Assembly (NCBI RefSeq): GCF_000686665.1
Contig: NZ_JMLH01000002.1
Coordinates: forward strand, 1 to 64,000
Reading direction: 5' to 3'
Origin: Thomasclavelia saccharogumia DSM 17460
Lineage (GTDB): Bacteria > Bacillota_I > Bacilli_A > Erysipelotrichales > Coprobacillaceae
DNA: 64,000 bases
The notes beneath the pieces were generated by a model. It worked only from the letters and a program-made list of their open reading frames with translations, had not been told where the DNA came from and made no database searches. The position numbers and the translations under genes are program-made. This document shows positions 19,133 to 28,109 of the stretch, in pieces; positions within the stretch are counted from its first letter, which is position 1, and the number at the start of each line of letters is the position of its first letter.

Positions 19133-19650
19133 ATAATTTTATATTAATATGTCGAAGGATAGCTATTAATAAAAATAAAATTTCTAATGTATTTAGATAA
19201 AGGTGTTTATTTAAATGGAGAAAAAGATTATTTAATGTAAGTTGGCGACAAAAAAGATAGTATTAAAGGCTTTTTTGAAAGTTTTGTAAATGATTGGTTA
19301 TATAACGATTACCGTTTAATTGTATTTTTGACCGTTAGAACAGAGAAGCAACAATTCTTTCTTGTTTTTATGTTATAGTAGAAGTATAGAAGTGATTATA
19401 TAAAAAATTAATATAAACTATGGAATCAAAGAAGGTTATTATAGTTACTACTGTAGGATCTTTGAAAGCTGAAGATTTAATTAATCAATCAGATAGTTAG
19501 GAGGTAAAATATTTATAATATCAAGATTTATTAAATAATAAAGTATATATAGCTATGATAGTGACTGTTATAATAGTAAATCTAAAAATAAATTACTTTA
19601 TTTTTGGTTTACGATAAATTATAAAAAGAAGTAAAATATATTATCACTAA
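19133..19650 (+). repeat. Segmental duplication, copy B, with broken LytTR 3' end
   Basis: Bases 19133-19295 match the end of the LytTR regulator ('AINKNKISN' region through 'FESF') but contain frameshifts and lack a start. The terminator region (19302-19375) and a later TTAGGAGG site (about 19498) are also shared with copy A. A 26-codon frame at 19420-19500 in this copy has no ribosome site and is taken as debris. Confidence 0.7.
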
Positions 19651-19769
19651 CCTGCTATATGTAGCATTAATAACATTGATATGTTTAAAGACTAAATTTT
19701 TTAAATATGATGATGTCATTGTAAATTATGAAAAAATTTAAATAATAATTAATTACTTGTTCAATTAAC

Positions 19770-20033
19770 TAGAGCAGATACCTTACAATATTAAACCAAC
19801 AGATCATGTTTACCTAAAAACTTGACCTATTCTATTATTATAGTAGTTAGCGGTTATTCTGGATTCCCTAGTTAGGCTGTTGAAGCATGGATAACTGCTG
19901 AAAAAATTTTATGAAGTATATGATTCAACGGGATATTTCTTGGATACAACAAAAACAGAAGCAAAAATTAATGGAAAAAGGCAATTGGTGGATACACAAA
20001 AAGGAAACTATACTACATTATATCCTGGATAAT
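19770..20033 (+). pseudogene. Decayed gene of unknown family
   Basis: Pieces in different frames read like one protein: 'EQIPYNIKPTDHVYLKT', then 'YSIIIVVSGYSGFPS', a stop, 'AVEAWITAEK', then after a shift 'KFYEVYDSTGYFLD' running to a stop at 20033 ('NYTTLYPG'). At least two frameshifts and one stop are needed. The family is not recognised. Confidence 0.4.
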
Positions 20034-20062
20034 AATTATCTTAATTAACGGGGAGATTACAA

Positions 20063-20389
20063 ATGAAAATTTATAAGAAGGTTGAATTTTATATATTATT
20101 AATTTTAGGTGTCACATTTATAATTTTGATGTTTAAAAAAGCTTTATTGGAAGCAATAGTTCTCATGTTTTTGTTTATTTCGATGGCTATTAAAGATATA
20201 TGTATTAATGTAAAATTAGATATAGATAATGAAAGAGTTAGAGCAGCTGTTTGGGTTTTATTTAATGATATACTTGGTATATGTTTAACAATTTATAACT
20301 TTATTTTTGGGGAGCTTATTATAGGGATAGTGTTAATAATTTTTATTTTGGTAATTACTTATCAAAGTATCATGATTTTAAAAAAATAA
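20063..20389 (+). CDS. Small hypothetical membrane protein
   Basis: 108 residues with about four hydrophobic helices ('FYILLILGVTFIILMF', then segments near 30-45, 65-85 and 85-103). It has a good GGGGAG ribosome site. No family was recognised. Confidence 0.6.
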   Translation: MKIYKKVEFYILLILGVTFIILMFKKALLEAIVLMFLFISMAIKDICINVKLDIDNERVRAAVWVLFNDILGICLTIYNFIFGELIIGIVLIIFILVITYQSIMILKK

Positions 20390-20481
20390 AGTAATGATCA
20401 AAAAATCTTATAGAATAATATTAATTAAATCAATCATATCTGTTTTATCATAAACAGATTAAGAAAATGGGGTGAAAAGCG

Positions 20482-20874
20482 ATGAAAAGACAACTGATTA
20501 TTTTATTGGGAGTTTATGTTGTATTTATGATTAGCGGTTATTTTTGGTGTTTATTAAAAACAGATTCTATTAATCTAATAGAAGTTTTTGTCAAAACGGC
20601 TTTATGGTCTATTTTAGGATATGGTTTGTGGTTTATACTAGTTATTTTAGATAGAACTAAAGTTTTAGGTAAATTGATTAATAAACTTGATGTTTTTACA
20701 CCATATATTTTATATGGCTATTTAATTTGTTTTTTGGTTGAAGCATTTATTGGACTTTTAATGGTTGTTTTCTTTAAGCGTTTTGATTATTCGTATACTT
20801 ATTTTGCGATATTAACTGTCTTACATGCGACAAAGCTTTCTAAAAAGATAATTGATCGTTATCACTATAGCTAA
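20482..20874 (+). CDS. Small four-helix membrane protein (DUF3021-like size)
   Basis: 130 residues with four predicted membrane helices, and a GGGGTG ribosome site. The size and topology are like DUF3021 proteins, which often accompany LytTR regulators, and a LytTR regulator lies 2.4 kb upstream. No diagnostic motif is seen, so this is only a suggestion. Confidence 0.6.
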   Translation: MKRQLIILLGVYVVFMISGYFWCLLKTDSINLIEVFVKTALWSILGYGLWFILVILDRTKVLGKLINKLDVFTPYILYGYLICFLVEAFIGLLMVVFFKRFDYSYTYFAILTVLHATKLSKKIIDRYHYS

Positions 20875-21011
20875 TGACATAATGAGGGAAAGATTGTCAA
20901 AAATTTATGATTTTAATAGATATGTTTTATAGTTTAAATAATGATTTGTTATTATTAGGGGAATGATCTTGAATTGGTATTTATGGATTAATAAAAAAGA
21001 ATAAATGATTT

Positions 21012-21044
21012 AAAACATCTTCTTATTGACAGAAGATGTTTTAA
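21012..21044 (+). terminator. Terminator upstream of zinc-ribbon gene
   Basis: An 11-bp stem AAAACATCTTC/GAAGATGTTTT, then T/A-rich sequence. It separates the small membrane protein genes from the DUF5685-Hsp70 cluster. Confidence 0.75.
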
Positions 21045-21158
21045 TTTGTGATATTTTTAGTTAATGATATAATCTAAAATTGTTGTGATATAATAAGTAA
21101 GTTCATGAATAGTTAATAATAAAAAAATATACTATGACATAGAAATTGGGGTGCTTAT

Positions 21159-21551
21159 ATGAAAAATAAATTTTATCAATTTATGCAAGGTAGATATGGT
21201 AGTGATCAATTAAATAGTTTTTTAATTATTATCAGTATTATTTGTTTTATTATTAATATTTTTATTAGTAATATTGTTATTGAAATTGTATTTTTGGTAA
21301 TCTGGTTTATTGTACTTTTTAGAATGTTCTCTAAAAATATATATGCAAGAAATCAGGAAAATGAAAAATATTTAAATTTTTTAAGTCCTTTAAATCGTTA
21401 TTTAAGACTTAAGTTGATGAATCAGCAAGAACCAACACATAAGCACTTTGCTTGTCCTAAGTGTAAACAAATGGTAAGAGTGCCTAAGGGGCATGGAAAG
21501 ATCGTAATAACATGTCCAAATTGTAAAAATAAATTTGAAAAGAGAAGTTAA
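21159..21551 (+). CDS. Membrane protein with C-terminal zinc ribbon
   Basis: 130 residues: two closely spaced membrane helices (about residues 20-55), a basic linker, and a C-terminal zinc ribbon with 'CPKC' and 'CPNC' about 17 residues apart. Similar small proteins precede DUF5685/DnaJ/Hsp70 genes in related bacteria as I recall; their function is not established. GGGGTG is the ribosome site. It lies 2 bases upstream of the DUF5685 gene, so they form one operon. Confidence 0.75.
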   Translation: MKNKFYQFMQGRYGSDQLNSFLIIISIICFIINIFISNIVIEIVFLVIWFIVLFRMFSKNIYARNQENEKYLNFLSPLNRYLRLKLMNQQEPTHKHFACPKCKQMVRVPKGHGKIVITCPNCKNKFEKRS

Positions 21552-21553
21552 TT

Positions 21554-22387
21554 ATGTTTGGTTATGTAGTAATAAATAAACCAGAGATGAAATTTAAAGA
21601 GTTTGATATCTATCATTCTTATTATTGTGGTTTGTGTAAAACATTAAAAGATAAATATGGGTTAAGAGCGCAGGTTTCTTTAAATTTTGATATGAATTTC
21701 TTAGCCATCTTATTAAGTGGTTTATATGAACCTGATACAAAGCTTAAAAATGAACGTTGTATCATCCATCCTTTAAAAAAACATCAGGCACGTTATAATG
21801 AATGTGTCGATTATGCGGCTAAAATGACAATCGTTTTAACATATTTTAAATGTGAAGATGATTGGCTGGATGAAAGAAAGATTAGTCGACAAACATATAA
21901 AAAACTGATAAAAAAGGCCTATAATAAGGTTAAAGAAGAGTATCCTGATAAAGTGGATGAAATAGAGAAATGTTTGCATAAAATCAATGATTATGAAAAG
22001 CAGAATCTAAATAATCTTGATGAAGTATCAAAATACTTTGGGAGAGTCATGGGACTCATTTGTGCTTATAAAGATGATGAATGGTATGATGAGTTGTATG
22101 AATTAGGGTTTTATTTAGGAAAGTTTATTTATTTTATTGATGCTTATGAAGATATTGAAGATGATTTGGAAAAAGAAAATTATAATCCTTTAAAACAAAT
22201 ATATCAGACAGCTCAGTTTGACGAGCGCTGTAAAAATATTTTAGAATTAATGATATCAGAGGCTACGATGGCTTTTGAGAGAATGCCAATTATTGAAAAT
22301 GCTGCTATTATACGTAATATCTTATATAGTGGTGTATGGACTAAATATGAATTGATTAAGAAAAAACGAATGGAAGGTAGGAAATAA
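21554..22387 (+). CDS. DUF5685 family protein
   Basis: 277 residues, mostly helical. An N-terminal 'YYCGLCKTL' cysteine pair and later acidic runs ('[13 protein letters not shown]') are the visible family features. The aspartate-rich helices recall the all-alpha isoprenoid synthase fold, but that is inference from pattern alone. The biochemical role is unknown. The stop codon overlaps the ATG of the DnaJ-domain gene (TAATG), implying coupled translation with a co-chaperone. Confidence 0.8.
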   Translation: MFGYVVINKPEMKFKEFDIYHSYYCGLCKTLKDKYGLRAQVSLNFDMNFLAILLSGLYEPDTKLKNERCIIHPLKKHQARYNECVDYAAKMTIVLTYFKCEDDWLDERKISRQTYKKLIKKAYNKVKEEYPDKVDEIEKCLHKINDYEKQNLNNLDEVSKYFGRVMGLICAYKDDEWYDELYELGFYLGKFIYFIDAYEDIEDDLEKENYNPLKQIYQTAQFDERCKNILELMISEATMAFERMPIIENAAIIRNILYSGVWTKYELIKKKRMEGRK

Positions 22388-23007
22388 TGGATCCGTATCA
22401 AATATTAGGGATAGATCCCCAAGCAAGCGATGATGAGGTAAAAAAAGCGTATCGAAAATTGAGTAAGAAATATCACCCTGATGCTAATATAAATAATCCT
22501 AATCAAGCTGCTTATACAGAAAAATTTAAAGAGGTTCAAAATGCCTACAAAACAATTATGGATGATCGTAAACGGGGCTTTACTAATCGTAATTATGGAG
22601 GTAATCAAGGTACTGGACAAAGCGGACAATACAGTTATCAGTATAGTGGTAATGATCAGGCTGCTTTTAATGAAGCTGCAAGTTTTATTAATGCCCATAG
22701 ATATCAAGAGGCGCTTAATATATTGAATCAAGTAAGAACGCGAAATGCAATGTGGTTTTATTATAGTGCAATTGCTGAAAATGGCGTGGGTAATAATATT
22801 ACTGCAGTTGATTATGCGCAAACAGCAGTACAGATGGAACCGAATAATATACAGTATTTATTATTATTACAGCAGTTAAAAGGTGGTCAAAGACAGTATC
22901 AAACAGGCCGCCAAACATACGATTCACCGTTTGGTGATATGACGTTTTGTTATAATGTGATGTTATGTAGTTGTTTATTAAATTGTTGTGGCTGTAGAAT
23001 TTGTTAA
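22387..23007 (+). CDS. DnaJ-domain co-chaperone with cysteine-rich tail
   Basis: 206 residues. The J domain fills residues 1-65, with 'HPD' in helix loop position ('KKYHPDANI'). A Gly/Gln/Tyr-rich linker, a TPR-like helical stretch (about 95-160) and a short tail with seven cysteines ('[13 protein letters not shown]' at the end) follow. It lacks the zinc-finger and peptide-binding domains of DnaJ proper, so it probably recruits the neighbouring Hsp70 to a special client or place. The Cys tail could bind metal or be lipidated; neither is shown. Confidence 0.85.
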   Translation: MDPYQILGIDPQASDDEVKKAYRKLSKKYHPDANINNPNQAAYTEKFKEVQNAYKTIMDDRKRGFTNRNYGGNQGTGQSGQYSYQYSGNDQAAFNEAASFINAHRYQEALNILNQVRTRNAMWFYYSAIAENGVGNNITAVDYAQTAVQMEPNNIQYLLLLQQLKGGQRQYQTGRQTYDSPFGDMTFCYNVMLCSCLLNCCGCRIC

Positions 23008-23022
23008 AAGGAGAGAATAAAG

Positions 23023-24783
23023 ATGAGTAAAGTAATTGGAATCGATTTAGGAACTACAAATAGTTGTATGGCTTATATGGAAAATGGTAAAGCAGTTATC
23101 ATTCCTAATAGTGAAGGTAATAAAACGACACCCAGTGTAGTTGCATTTACAGCAGATGGTAAACGTTTAGTTGGTGAAAACGCTAAGCGTCAGGCAGTAA
23201 CTAATCCCAATAATACAGTTTCTTCAATCAAGCGTGAAATGGGAACGAATTATCGTAAAACAATCAATGGTAAAGCTTATAGTCCTCAGGAAATTTCAGC
23301 AATGGTATTACAAAAGTTAAAGATCGATGCTGAGGCTTTTCTTCAAGAAAAAGTAACTGAAGCAGTAATTACAGTACCAGCATATTTTAATGATGCGCAA
23401 CGTCAGGCAACTAAAGATGCTGGAAGAATTGCTGGTCTTGAAGTAAAAAGAATCATTAATGAACCAACTGCAGCTGCTTTAGCATATGGACTTGAAAATA
23501 GTTATGGTCAAAAAGTAATGGTTTTTGATTTAGGTGGGGGAACTTTTGATGTTTCGATTATTGAAATTGGAAATGGTGTAATTGAAGTTCTTTCGACCTC
23601 AGGTGATAATCATCTTGGTGGGGATGATTTTAATGAGTGTGTTGCTAAATATATTGTTGAAGAGTTTAAAAGAACCGAAGGAATTGATTTAAGTCATGAT
23701 CAGGTAGCGATGCAAAGAATCAATGAGGCTGGTGAAAAAGCTAAAATTGAGTTATCATCAATGGTTACAACAATTGTAAATTTACCATTTATTACTAATA
23801 CAAATATGGGGCCTAAAAATTTAGAAGTTGAATTAACACGAGCTAAATTTAATGATTTAACTAAGAATCTAGTTGACCGCCTTGTTTTACCAATGCAAAA
23901 TGCTTTAAATGATGCAAGATTGACTCCTGCAGATTTAAATAAAATAATTTTAGTAGGAGGATCTTCTAGAATTCCGGCAGTTCAAGATAAAATCAAGGAG
24001 ATAACGGGTAAAGAAGCTAGTAAATCTTTAAATCCTGATGAATGTGTAGCTTTAGGAGCAAGTATTCAAGGAGGTAAGTTATCAGGTGATGTTAGTACAA
24101 CTGGTAATTTTGATGTGTTGTTATTAGATGTAACACCATTAACGCTATCGATTGAAACAGTCGGTGGGGTAGCTACACCATTGATTGAACGTAATACAAC
24201 TATTCCTACTAGTCATTCACAAATCTTTACAACTTCTGCAAATTTTCAAACTCAAGTAGAAATTAATGTTTTACAAGGGGAAAGACCGCTTGCTAAAGAT
24301 AACAAGAGTTTAGGTAAATTTAAATTAAAGAAAATTAAAAGAGCGATGCGAGGAGTACCGCAAATTGAGGTAACATTTGATATTGATGCTAATGGAATCG
24401 TTAATGTATCAGCTAAAGATCTAGCTAGTGGAAATATGCAAAGTATCACCATTGAAAATACTTCTAATATGTCTGATGCTGATATTGAAAGAGCAATTCA
24501 TGAAGCTAAGCAGTTTGAACAGCAGGATGCGCTTACGAAAGAACGTTTAGTTTTTAAAAACGAGGCAGAAAATCTGGTTCTTTCAATTGAAGCTGCTTTA
24601 GCTAAAAATGGTAAACAAATTGATAAAGCAACGAAATCGAATATTAAAAATGAACTTGCTAGTTTTAAAAAGTTAACTAAAAAAGTTGATTTTGAAACTT
24701 GTGATCAGGCTAAGTTTGATGAAATTAAAAGTGCTAAGATCAATTTAGAATCAGTAGCTGCATCATTATTATCAATGCAATAA
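23023..24783 (+). CDS. Hsp70-family chaperone (DnaK-like)
   Basis: 586 residues: the ATPase domain with 'GIDLGTTNS' and '[13 protein letters not shown]', the substrate domain with '[10 protein letters not shown]', and a shortened helical lid ending 'AASLLSMQ' without the usual acidic EEVD-like tail. It is shorter than typical DnaK and is not next to hrcA/grpE. I take it as a second Hsp70 working with the J protein 16 bases upstream. The ribosome site is AAAGGAGAG. Confidence 0.9.
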   Translation: MSKVIGIDLGTTNSCMAYMENGKAVIIPNSEGNKTTPSVVAFTADGKRLVGENAKRQAVTNPNNTVSSIKREMGTNYRKTINGKAYSPQEISAMVLQKLKIDAEAFLQEKVTEAVITVPAYFNDAQRQATKDAGRIAGLEVKRIINEPTAAALAYGLENSYGQKVMVFDLGGGTFDVSIIEIGNGVIEVLSTSGDNHLGGDDFNECVAKYIVEEFKRTEGIDLSHDQVAMQRINEAGEKAKIELSSMVTTIVNLPFITNTNMGPKNLEVELTRAKFNDLTKNLVDRLVLPMQNALNDARLTPADLNKIILVGGSSRIPAVQDKIKEITGKEASKSLNPDECVALGASIQGGKLSGDVSTTGNFDVLLLDVTPLTLSIETVGGVATPLIERNTTIPTSHSQIFTTSANFQTQVEINVLQGERPLAKDNKSLGKFKLKKIKRAMRGVPQIEVTFDIDANGIVNVSAKDLASGNMQSITIENTSNMSDADIERAIHEAKQFEQQDALTKERLVFKNEAENLVLSIEAALAKNGKQIDKATKSNIKNELASFKKLTKKVDFETCDQAKFDEIKSAKINLESVAASLLSMQ

Positions 24784-24811
24784 AATATTTGCTATAATGT
24801 AGCAAGTGGAT

Positions 24812-24844
24812 AAAAGATTCTAGTTTTGTTACTAGAATCTTTTA
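24812..24844 (+). terminator. Hsp70 cluster terminator
   Basis: A 12-bp stem AAAGATTCTAGT/ACTAGAATCTTT followed by T. Confidence 0.9.
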
Positions 24845-24902
24845 ATTATGTAAAGAAATAATGTATAATGGAAGAAAGAGTATATCTTGAAATAATATCT
24901 GG

Positions 24903-24951
24903 TGTCTTGTTAACTATTTCACTTGACAATGGGTGTGATTTATGGGATATT
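24903..24951 (+). promoter_or_regulatory. nadABC promoter with possible repressor site
   Basis: TTGACA (24923-24928), a 17-base spacer and GATATT (24946-24951). An imperfect inverted repeat TGTCTTGT...ACTTGACA (24903-24928) covers the -35 box. NAD synthesis operons in Bacillota are commonly repressed by NiaR, whose sites are TGTC/GACA-containing palindromes, so a NiaR operator is plausible but not proven. Confidence 0.45.
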
Positions 24952-24990
24952 TTATCTAATGTACAAGAACTTTGAAATGGGGATAGTTAA

Positions 24991-25902
24991 ATGAATAATA
25001 TTGTTGATGAAATTAAAAAACTAAAAGAAGAAAGAAATGCTGTTATTTTAGCTCATTATTATGTTGATGGAGCAATTCAGGATATTGCTGATTATTTAGG
25101 AGATTCATATTATTTATCTAAAATTGCTGTAGATTGTCCACAAGATGTTATTGTGTTTGCTGGGGTTGAATTTATGGGAGAAAGTGCAAAACTTTTAAGT
25201 CCTAACAAGACAGTTTTAATGCCAGACAGTGAAGCTGACTGCCCGATGGCACATATGGTCGACGAGTATTTTATTGCGCGAATGCGAGAAAAGTATGAAG
25301 ATTTATGTGTTGTATGTTACATAAATTCAACAGCAGAAATCAAGACGATGGCTGATGTTTGTGTAACATCGTCAAATGCCAAAAGAATTGTAGAGGCTTT
25401 GCCAAATAAAAATATTTTATTTATACCTGATCAAAATCTAGGTAAGCATATTGCTAAGATCATTCCAGATAAAAATTTTGTTTTTTGCAACGGGTATTGC
25501 CCAACTCATTATCGAATCAAGGTTGAAGATATTCAAAAGGCTAAACAGCTGCATCCTGGTGCACCAGTGTTGATTCATCCTGAGTGCCGACCAGAATGTG
25601 TGGCGTTAGCTGATTATGCGGGTAGTACATCGGGTATTATTGATTATGCTACTAACGATCAAGAACATGATGAATTTATCGTTGTTACTGAAGTAGGGGT
25701 AATTCATGAAATGGAAAAACGTAATCCAGGTAAAAAATTCTATCCAGCAACAGATAAATTGATTTGTCCAAATATGAAGAAAAATACGCTTGAAAAAATC
25801 AGAGATTGTTTAAAAAATAATACCAATCAAGTTATTCTTGATGATGAATTCATGGTCAAAGCTAAAAAACCATTGGAAAGAATGCATGAACTAGCAAAAT
25901 AA
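24991..25902 (+). CDS. nadA: Quinolinate synthase
   Basis: 303 residues, the short form of NadA. 'LAHYYVDGAIQDIADYLGDS' at the N terminus and cysteines near residues 83-110, 168 and 262 ('KLICPNMKKNTLE') fit the 4Fe-4S ligands. It condenses iminoaspartate with dihydroxyacetone phosphate to quinolinate. It is the first gene of nadA-nadB-nadC, 14 bases before nadB. Confidence 0.96.
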   Translation: MNNIVDEIKKLKEERNAVILAHYYVDGAIQDIADYLGDSYYLSKIAVDCPQDVIVFAGVEFMGESAKLLSPNKTVLMPDSEADCPMAHMVDEYFIARMREKYEDLCVVCYINSTAEIKTMADVCVTSSNAKRIVEALPNKNILFIPDQNLGKHIAKIIPDKNFVFCNGYCPTHYRIKVEDIQKAKQLHPGAPVLIHPECRPECVALADYAGSTSGIIDYATNDQEHDEFIVVTEVGVIHEMEKRNPGKKFYPATDKLICPNMKKNTLEKIRDCLKNNTNQVILDDEFMVKAKKPLERMHELAK

Positions 25903-25916
25903 GAAGGTGGAGAATA

Positions 25917-27218
25917 ATGGATAATAATTTTGATGTAATCATTGTCGGAACAGGAGCAGCTGGGCTATTTGCTGGGCTATGTTTACCACGAAATTTAAAA
26001 ATTTTAATGATTACTAAAGATAAAATTGAAAATAGTGATTCTTACTTAGCTCAAGGTGGAATTTGTACTTTAAAAAGTGCTGATGATTTTGATGCCTTTT
26101 ACCAAGATACTTTAAAAGCGGGACGTAATGAAAATAATCCTGAATCAGTTAGAATAATGATTCAGCAGGCACCACAGATAATGAAAGATCTAATGGATTA
26201 TGGGGTTGAATTCGATCGCGATAGTGAAGGAAATTTGGCTTATACTCGTGAAGGGGCACATTCTGAATTTAGAATATTGCACCATCAGGATGTTACTGGT
26301 AAAGAAATCACATCAAAACTAATTAAACAAATTGAATTATGTAGTAATATTACAGTTATTGAAGATGCAACGATGTTGGATATTATTAATGATAATAATA
26401 GAGTAACAGGAATTATTATGGAAAATAATAGTGAAATCGTGCAAATTAATGCTAAGGTCGTTATTCTAGCTACTGGAGGAATGGGTGGTTTGTTTGAACA
26501 TTCTACTAATTTTAGACATATTACTGGAGACAGCTTTGCAATAGCGTTAAGAAATAATATTGAATTAGAGAATATAAATTATATTCAAATTCATCCAACT
26601 ACTTTATATACAACTAAACCAGGAAGAAGTTTTTTGATCAGTGAGTCAGTTAGAGGCGAAGGAGCTCATTTGTTGAATCCAAATATGGAACGGTTTGTAG
26701 ATGAGTTATTACCACGAGATGTCGTTAGTAATGCGATAAAAAAAGAAATGGATAAATATAATAGTCCTTATGTTTATTTATCAGTTATGCATATGGATCA
26801 TGATCAGATTCAAACTAGATTTCCCCATATTTATAAGCAATGTCTTGAAGAAGGTTATGATATGTATCAAGAACCAGTACCTGTTGTTCCGGCTCAGCAT
26901 TATTTGATGGGAGGAATCAAAAGTGATACTTTTGGTAGAACTTCTATGGAAAATTTATTTGCTGTTGGTGAAACAGCATGTAATGGTGTACATGGAGCGA
27001 ATCGTTTAGCCAGCAATTCTTTATTAGAAAGTCTAGTTTTTGCTAAAAGAGCTGCTAGAGTAATTAAGGATGAAATCAATAAAATTAGTTTTGATCCACA
27101 ATATATTGATATTAGTAAATACAACAAAGATAAATTAATGATTGATAATAAAAGAATAATTATGGAAGAAATTAAAAGAAAAGACGGTGAGTTCTATGAT
27201 AAATGGTGTAAATCTTAA
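25917..27218 (+). CDS. nadB: L-aspartate oxidase, short form
   Basis: 433 residues. The FAD-binding motif 'IVGTGAAGLFAGL' at the N terminus and 'RLASNSLLESLVF' near residue 360 are typical. It makes iminoaspartate for NadA. It lacks most of the C-terminal helical domain found in about 530-residue NadB, ending soon after the flavin domain; such short forms are known in Clostridia. The ribosome site is AAGGTGGAG. The end overlaps nadC by 23 bases. Confidence 0.94.
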   Translation: MDNNFDVIIVGTGAAGLFAGLCLPRNLKILMITKDKIENSDSYLAQGGICTLKSADDFDAFYQDTLKAGRNENNPESVRIMIQQAPQIMKDLMDYGVEFDRDSEGNLAYTREGAHSEFRILHHQDVTGKEITSKLIKQIELCSNITVIEDATMLDIINDNNRVTGIIMENNSEIVQINAKVVILATGGMGGLFEHSTNFRHITGDSFAIALRNNIELENINYIQIHPTTLYTTKPGRSFLISESVRGEGAHLLNPNMERFVDELLPRDVVSNAIKKEMDKYNSPYVYLSVMHMDHDQIQTRFPHIYKQCLEEGYDMYQEPVPVVPAQHYLMGGIKSDTFGRTSMENLFAVGETACNGVHGANRLASNSLLESLVFAKRAARVIKDEINKISFDPQYIDISKYNKDKLMIDNKRIIMEEIKRKDGEFYDKWCKS

Positions 27219-28050
27219 GGTTAATATCGATGATTATATTTTAAGTGCTCTAAAAGAAGATATCACAAGTGATGATGTTACAACTAATGCTGTTATGCCA
27301 AAAGCTAAGTTGGGTCATGTTGATTTAATTTGTAAGCAGGATGGGATAATTTGTGGTTTAGAAGTTTTTGAAAGAACGTTTAAGTTATTAGATAGCAATT
27401 GTAAATTCACCACTAAATATCATGATGGTGATAAAATAAAAAAAGGTGATCATATTGGTGAAGTAATTGGTGATATCAGAGTATTATTATCTGGTGAAAG
27501 AGTAGCTTTAAATTATTTGCAACGAATGAGTGGGATTGCAACATATACTCATGAATCAGTAGAAATCTTGAAAGGTTTTAAAACTAAATTATTAGATACA
27601 CGTAAAACTACACCTAATAATCGTATTTTTGAAAAATATGCGGTTAAAATAGGTGGTGGAACAAATCATCGTTATAATTTATCAGATGGAGTGTTAATCA
27701 AAGATAATCATATCGGAGCAGCCGGAAGTATTACTAAAGCAATTGAAATGGCACGTGATTATGCACCGTTTGTTCGAAAAATTGAAGTAGAAGTAGAAAC
27801 TCTAGAACAAGTTGAAGAAGCTTTAAATGCTAAAGCAGATATTATTATGTTGGATAATATGGATAATGAGATGATGAAAAAAGCTGTTATCATGATTGGT
27901 GATAAAGCACAAAGTGAATGTTCTGGTAATGTTACTAAAGACAGACTTTTAGAAATTGCTAAAATCGGCGTGGATTTTGTTTCTTCTGGGGCTATTACTT
28001 ATGGAGCACCGATTCTAGATTTTTCAATGAAAAATTTAAAACCTTATTAG
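27196..28050 (+). CDS. nadC: Nicotinate-nucleotide pyrophosphorylase (carboxylating)
   Basis: 284 residues, full length. The signature 'DTRKTTPNNRIFEKYAV' and 'KDNHI' bind quinolinate and PRPP; 'EVEVETLEQ' and 'IMLDNM' are also conserved. It makes nicotinate mononucleotide from quinolinate. The ATG at 27196 is chosen over a GTG three codons earlier that lies within the GGTGAG ribosome site. Confidence 0.96.
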   Translation: MINGVNLKVNIDDYILSALKEDITSDDVTTNAVMPKAKLGHVDLICKQDGIICGLEVFERTFKLLDSNCKFTTKYHDGDKIKKGDHIGEVIGDIRVLLSGERVALNYLQRMSGIATYTHESVEILKGFKTKLLDTRKTTPNNRIFEKYAVKIGGGTNHRYNLSDGVLIKDNHIGAAGSITKAIEMARDYAPFVRKIEVEVETLEQVEEALNAKADIIMLDNMDNEMMKKAVIMIGDKAQSECSGNVTKDRLLEIAKIGVDFVSSGAITYGAPILDFSMKNLKPY

Positions 28051-28075
28051 ATACTGAAGTTTCAGTATCTTTTTT
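28049..28075 (+). terminator. nadABC terminator
   Basis: A 10-bp stem AGATACTGAA/TTCAGTATCT with a 2-base loop and a T-run, starting at the nadC stop. Confidence 0.9.
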
Positions 28076-28109
28076 GTTTTAAAGGACATAATTTTATAAG
28101 GTGATAAAA

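Noticed and set aside
19420-19500. 26-codon open frame as a signalling peptide for the LytTR regulator
   Set aside because: It has no ribosome site, no leader-type features and no counterpart in copy A. It lies within decayed sequence.
23023-24783. Housekeeping dnaK of the hrcA-grpE-dnaK-dnaJ operon
   Set aside because: The neighbours are DUF5685 and a minimal J protein, the lid is shortened and no hrcA or grpE is present. Kept as a second Hsp70, though the rest of the genome is not visible.
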